Shown here: positions 62,410-64,000 of the stretch, piece by piece | Position numbering within the stretch: position 1 is the stretch's first letter | Layout of the letters: every line of letters begins with the position of its first letter | Assembly: GCA_035610365.1 (NCBI GenBank) | Contig: CM069439.1 | Location: 9,858,001 to 9,922,000, forward strand | Source of the DNA: Aquatica leii | Taxonomy: Eukaryota > Arthropoda > Insecta > Coleoptera > Lampyridae | Length of the DNA: 64,000 nucleotides | Direction: 5' to 3' | Program-made: the position numbers and the translations under genes | Notes under the pieces: model-generated | The model's database searches: none | Seen by the model: the letters and a program-made list of their open reading frames with translations, nothing else | What the model was told of the DNA's origin: nothing

Positions 62410-63245
62410 AGTGTGTGATTATGCCTATAGTGGGACAGCGGAAAAATTATCGTCAATTAAGAATTATTGGCTTGACGTGAAGGTGGTTTTTCTTACAGTG
62501 AAATTGCAAATCGTTTTAACCGGAACCAATTCACTATCATGCGCTGTTATTAAACATGAACTAGGGAAGGTCAGAATCGTCGTAGACATGGAAATGGGGA
62601 ACGTAAGCAAACAAATGATTGCCATCTTCGACTTGTAACCTTTCGAATCAGATGTTTTGCATTGCAATCTTATCGGTCACATTTTGTGCTATTACTGATG
62701 GCTCAACATCGACTCTAATGTTTGGAGTGATGTAGGTTGAGACTCTATTGGAATTTGGAATGGCATAGTAGTCTTCAGTGATAAACCCCGATTCTGTTTG
62801 GTGTTGGATGCTGGCCGTATAAGAGTCAGACGAAGACGTGGGGAACGACGCAATGTTCAATTTTCTGTTGAGCAGCATGTGCATCACACTGTCGGGATTA
62901 TGGTATGGAGTGCTATAGCCTATGGGACTAAATCTCGTTTGTATTTATCCTAGGCAACATATGAACGCTCGGCGATATGTATGAACGAGGTAGTAGATCC
63001 CCATATTTTTCTATTTCTTCAGCAATTGGAAGACCCACTCTTCTCAAAATTTTTCTAATCTCTTACCATGGGCTATTGAACAAGTGTGTGACATTATGGG
63101 TAGAAGACTGAGGAACTTAGCGCATCCTCCACAGACACAGGAAGATCTCCGGCATGAATTACAAGTTGTTTGAGATACAAGAGAAAATCGACTACCTGCT
63201 GGAATCGATCCCTCGAAGAGTGAGGGAATGTGAAGATAATAAAAG
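62410..63245 (+). pseudogene. Tc1-like transposase relic
   Basis: In sense order: RQLRIIGL, then (other frame) GFSYSEIANRFNRNQFTIMR for the helix-turn-helix, then SDKPRFCL where functional relatives have SDESRFCL. These are followed by DAGRIRVRRRRGERRNVQFS, TVGIMVWSAIAYGTKSRL, a deleted middle, and MGRRLRNLAHPPQTQEDLRH with RRVRECEDNKRG near 63240. The frame changes at least three times. Terminal repeats were not found. Confidence 0.85.
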
Positions 63246-64000
63246 AGGGACCAACACATTATTAGATTAAAATTGTGTTCATATTTGTTCCTTTTTTTTT
63301 TTAATTTTAAGCATTTATTACTTCTGGGTAGCTAAACCTTTCTGCTTAGTTTGGTCAGAAAATTCCCACCACTTCTTGGTGTTGCAATTTTATTGTCAAA
63401 GAGTATATATAGTTTTCAAACTTTTTAGAGTATTATAGGTGTGCTAGATTTTATTAAAAACGTTAGTAAGAAAGAAATTGATAACATAATATAAAGTCTT
63501 GACTAAAACAAGTACTAGACGTGAGGTACAAGTTAAGATATGAGGAAACAAAAAAAAAGCTTTTCTCAATTCAGAGAATGTGCTAGATTTCAAAAAGTCT
63601 TGCTGACTGAGCTGAGATAAAATAAAAAAAAAAGTGACGGATAACTTACAGGACACTGTTTACGTAAAATATCATTGTTTGAAATAAAATACACTAAAAC
63701 TGAAGAAGGCGAGAAGACTCTTTATCAAATTTTCAAAAAAGTGGATCTTATATCAGTATTAATAAAACAAAATAAGCTTAAAGTTTCACGGCATTATTTA
63801 AAACAACCTAGTTCGCACTTTGAGCTCAAACTGATACACTGATAATAATACCCTAAATGATAACATTAAACGACATATGCTAAGTAAACGCTTGTGTAAA
63901 GTAATATTTACTTAATTTTGCTAAATTTGATTGCCTTGAGCGAAACAACAACGCTGTACCAAGCAATATGATCAACCGCTAAGGCAAGCTTTATAAAGAG
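63246..64000. other. right edge of window, unassigned
   Basis: AT-rich sequence with no recognised gene. It could be RasGRF intron. Confidence 0.35.

Noticed and set aside
58599..64000. N-terminal PH-domain exons of RasGRF
   Set aside because: No minus-strand segment with the expected W-KWF and YF-SG patterns or matching splice phase was seen.

Overview
The window is insect-type nuclear DNA. It is AT-rich, its genes have introns with GT-AG splice sites, and the spaces between them hold decayed insect-style transposons (hAT, Tc1/mariner, R1-, Ty3/gypsy- and RTE-like elements). I cannot name the species. I rebuilt exon-intron structures by hand from reading-frame continuity and splice phase and compared the products with protein families I know. 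No alignment was run.

Six conserved cellular genes are present. From left to right: (1) a class II ADP-ribosylation factor (ARF4/5, Drosophila Arf102F type), + strand, 1742-4537, complete at 179 aa. (2) The clathrin adaptor AP-1 medium chain mu, - strand, 4775-6615, complete at 422 aa and convergent with ARF. (3) A p120/delta-catenin/ARVCF family armadillo protein, + strand, about 14292-20545, ending in the PDZ-binding motif DSWV. (4) The tRNA 2'-O-methyltransferase TRM7/FTSJ1, - strand, 21308-22338, 274 aa, catalytic tetrad intact. (5) ERO1, the ER thiol oxidase, - strand, 24276-38479, 459 aa in seven exons, with a 9.65-kb third intron. (6) RasGRF, an IQ-DH-PH-REM-CDC25 guanine nucleotide exchange factor, - strand, 53220-58598, 19 exons visible; the N-terminal PH domain lies outside the window or was not found.

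The remaining sequence is mostly mobile-element debris with readable nesting. ERO1 intron 3 holds a decayed YqaJ-nuclease transposon gene, itself hit by a 161-bp hAT MITE with 8-bp target duplications. The same intron holds a hAT transposase split by a 2.8-kb LINE with 14-bp target duplications. ERO1 intron 5 holds another hAT-like relic. The ARF intron holds an older relative of that LINE. A gene-free block at 39.7-51.5 kb stacks a ZBED-type hAT, an R1-clade LINE, a Ty3/gypsy pol fragment, a Tc1/mariner-type relic, and two copies of an ACGT-rich inverted-repeat element, one split by an RTE-like LINE. Upstream of the visible RasGRF exons are broken mariner and Tc1 copies.

The cellular genes do not form a pathway. 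ARF and AP-1 mu both serve clathrin-coat assembly at the trans-Golgi, but their adjacency is convergent and probably incidental. The less ordinary signals are a degenerate hammerhead-ribozyme-like motif at 14622-14665, a family of TACGTA/ACGTTA-rich MITEs, a 54-nt in-frame stop-free intron in the catenin gene, candidate alternative exons that would change the catenin C-terminus, and the well-dated TE nests. I found no convincing new molecular system.
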